A stretch of DNA of 16,466 nt from JAKLIH01 sp964618955 (GTDB taxonomy: Bacteria; Patescibacteriota; Minisyncoccia; UBA6257; JAKLIH01): assembly GCA_964618955.1 (NCBI GenBank), contig CAZUBO010000015.1, forward strand, positions 1 to 16,466, read 5' to 3'. Position 1 is the stretch's first letter. Every line of letters starts with the position of its first letter. Below the pieces are notes generated by a model that made no database searches, had not been told where the DNA came from, and saw nothing but the letters and a program-made list of their open reading frames with translations. This document shows positions 16,466-16,466 of the stretch, in pieces. The position numbers and the translations under genes are program-made.

Positions 16466-16466
16466 T

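Noticed and set aside
1..16466. UGA read as glycine (Gracilibacteria/Absconditabacteria code).
   Set aside because: Conserved sites are Trp in the families (YTWW, GWRID, RGxWGE, VWLTQ), the pilin paralogues exchange UGA with UGG, and GGN codons are used normally for Gly.
1..16466. Mollicutes origin.
   Set aside because: UGA=Trp and low GC would fit, but prepilins, MurA, RmuC, AMMECR1 and a receiver-only regulator of CPR type do not.
1..16466. CRISPR arrays, insertion sequences, transposase or integrase genes, riboswitches.
   Set aside because: No regularly spaced repeats, terminal inverted repeats, DDE or tyrosine recombinase motifs, or recognisable riboswitch cores were seen on either strand.

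Overview
The window is an AT-rich bacterial chromosome segment that must be read with UGA as tryptophan. Read with the standard code, most genes break into pieces. With UGA sense, 19 complete genes and one partial gene become full length. I count 39 internal UGA codons against 8 UGG. All 19 complete genes end in TAA (15) or TAG (4), none in TGA. Many UGAs fall on residues that are tryptophan throughout the protein family: four in exonuclease III, the WGE motif of RmuC, DW in Fmt, VWLTQ in RhuM, two in AMMECR1, two in DUF192 and three in a LamG domain. The gene content points to the Candidate Phyla Radiation (Patescibacteria): short type IV prepilins with C-terminal binding domains, a receiver-only response regulator of CPR type, RmuC, MreB, MurA and a stand-alone AMMECR1. 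This mix does not fit the Mollicutes, the usual UGA=Trp group. The recoded CPR lineages I know of (Gracilibacteria, Absconditabacteria) read UGA as glycine, so a UGA=Trp CPR genome is the main finding.

Layout, left to right. 1-1171: the start of a small membrane protein and a RhuM-family gene (minus strand). 1249-1323: tRNA-Glu. 1418-1585: a 55-residue membrane peptide gene with its own promoter, strong Shine-Dalgarno and terminator. 1643-6977: murA, mreB, DNA polymerase III delta prime, AMMECR1, def and fmt, read right to left with mostly 1-9 base gaps. 7026-10481: response regulator, membrane protein, rmuC and a prepilin with a LamG domain. 10616-12043: a DUF192 protein and trpS. 12112-12795: an HD-domain phosphohydrolase, the only plus-strand gene. 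12790-16465: folD, a second prepilin with a carbohydrate-binding-like C-terminus, exonuclease III and prmC.

How the genes fit together: folD, fmt and def form the formyl-methionine initiation and deformylation route, murA and mreB make and shape the wall, trpS charges the tRNA that must also read UGA, and prmC modifies release factors. The two prepilins share an almost identical N-terminal half, including a 91-bp tract of perfect DNA identity, but carry unrelated C-terminal domains, which suggests interchangeable surface-binding pilins.

No stretch above 300 bases lacks a gene. Promoters repeatedly show an extended -10 (TGnTATAMT). Shine-Dalgarno sites are absent except at the 55-residue gene.
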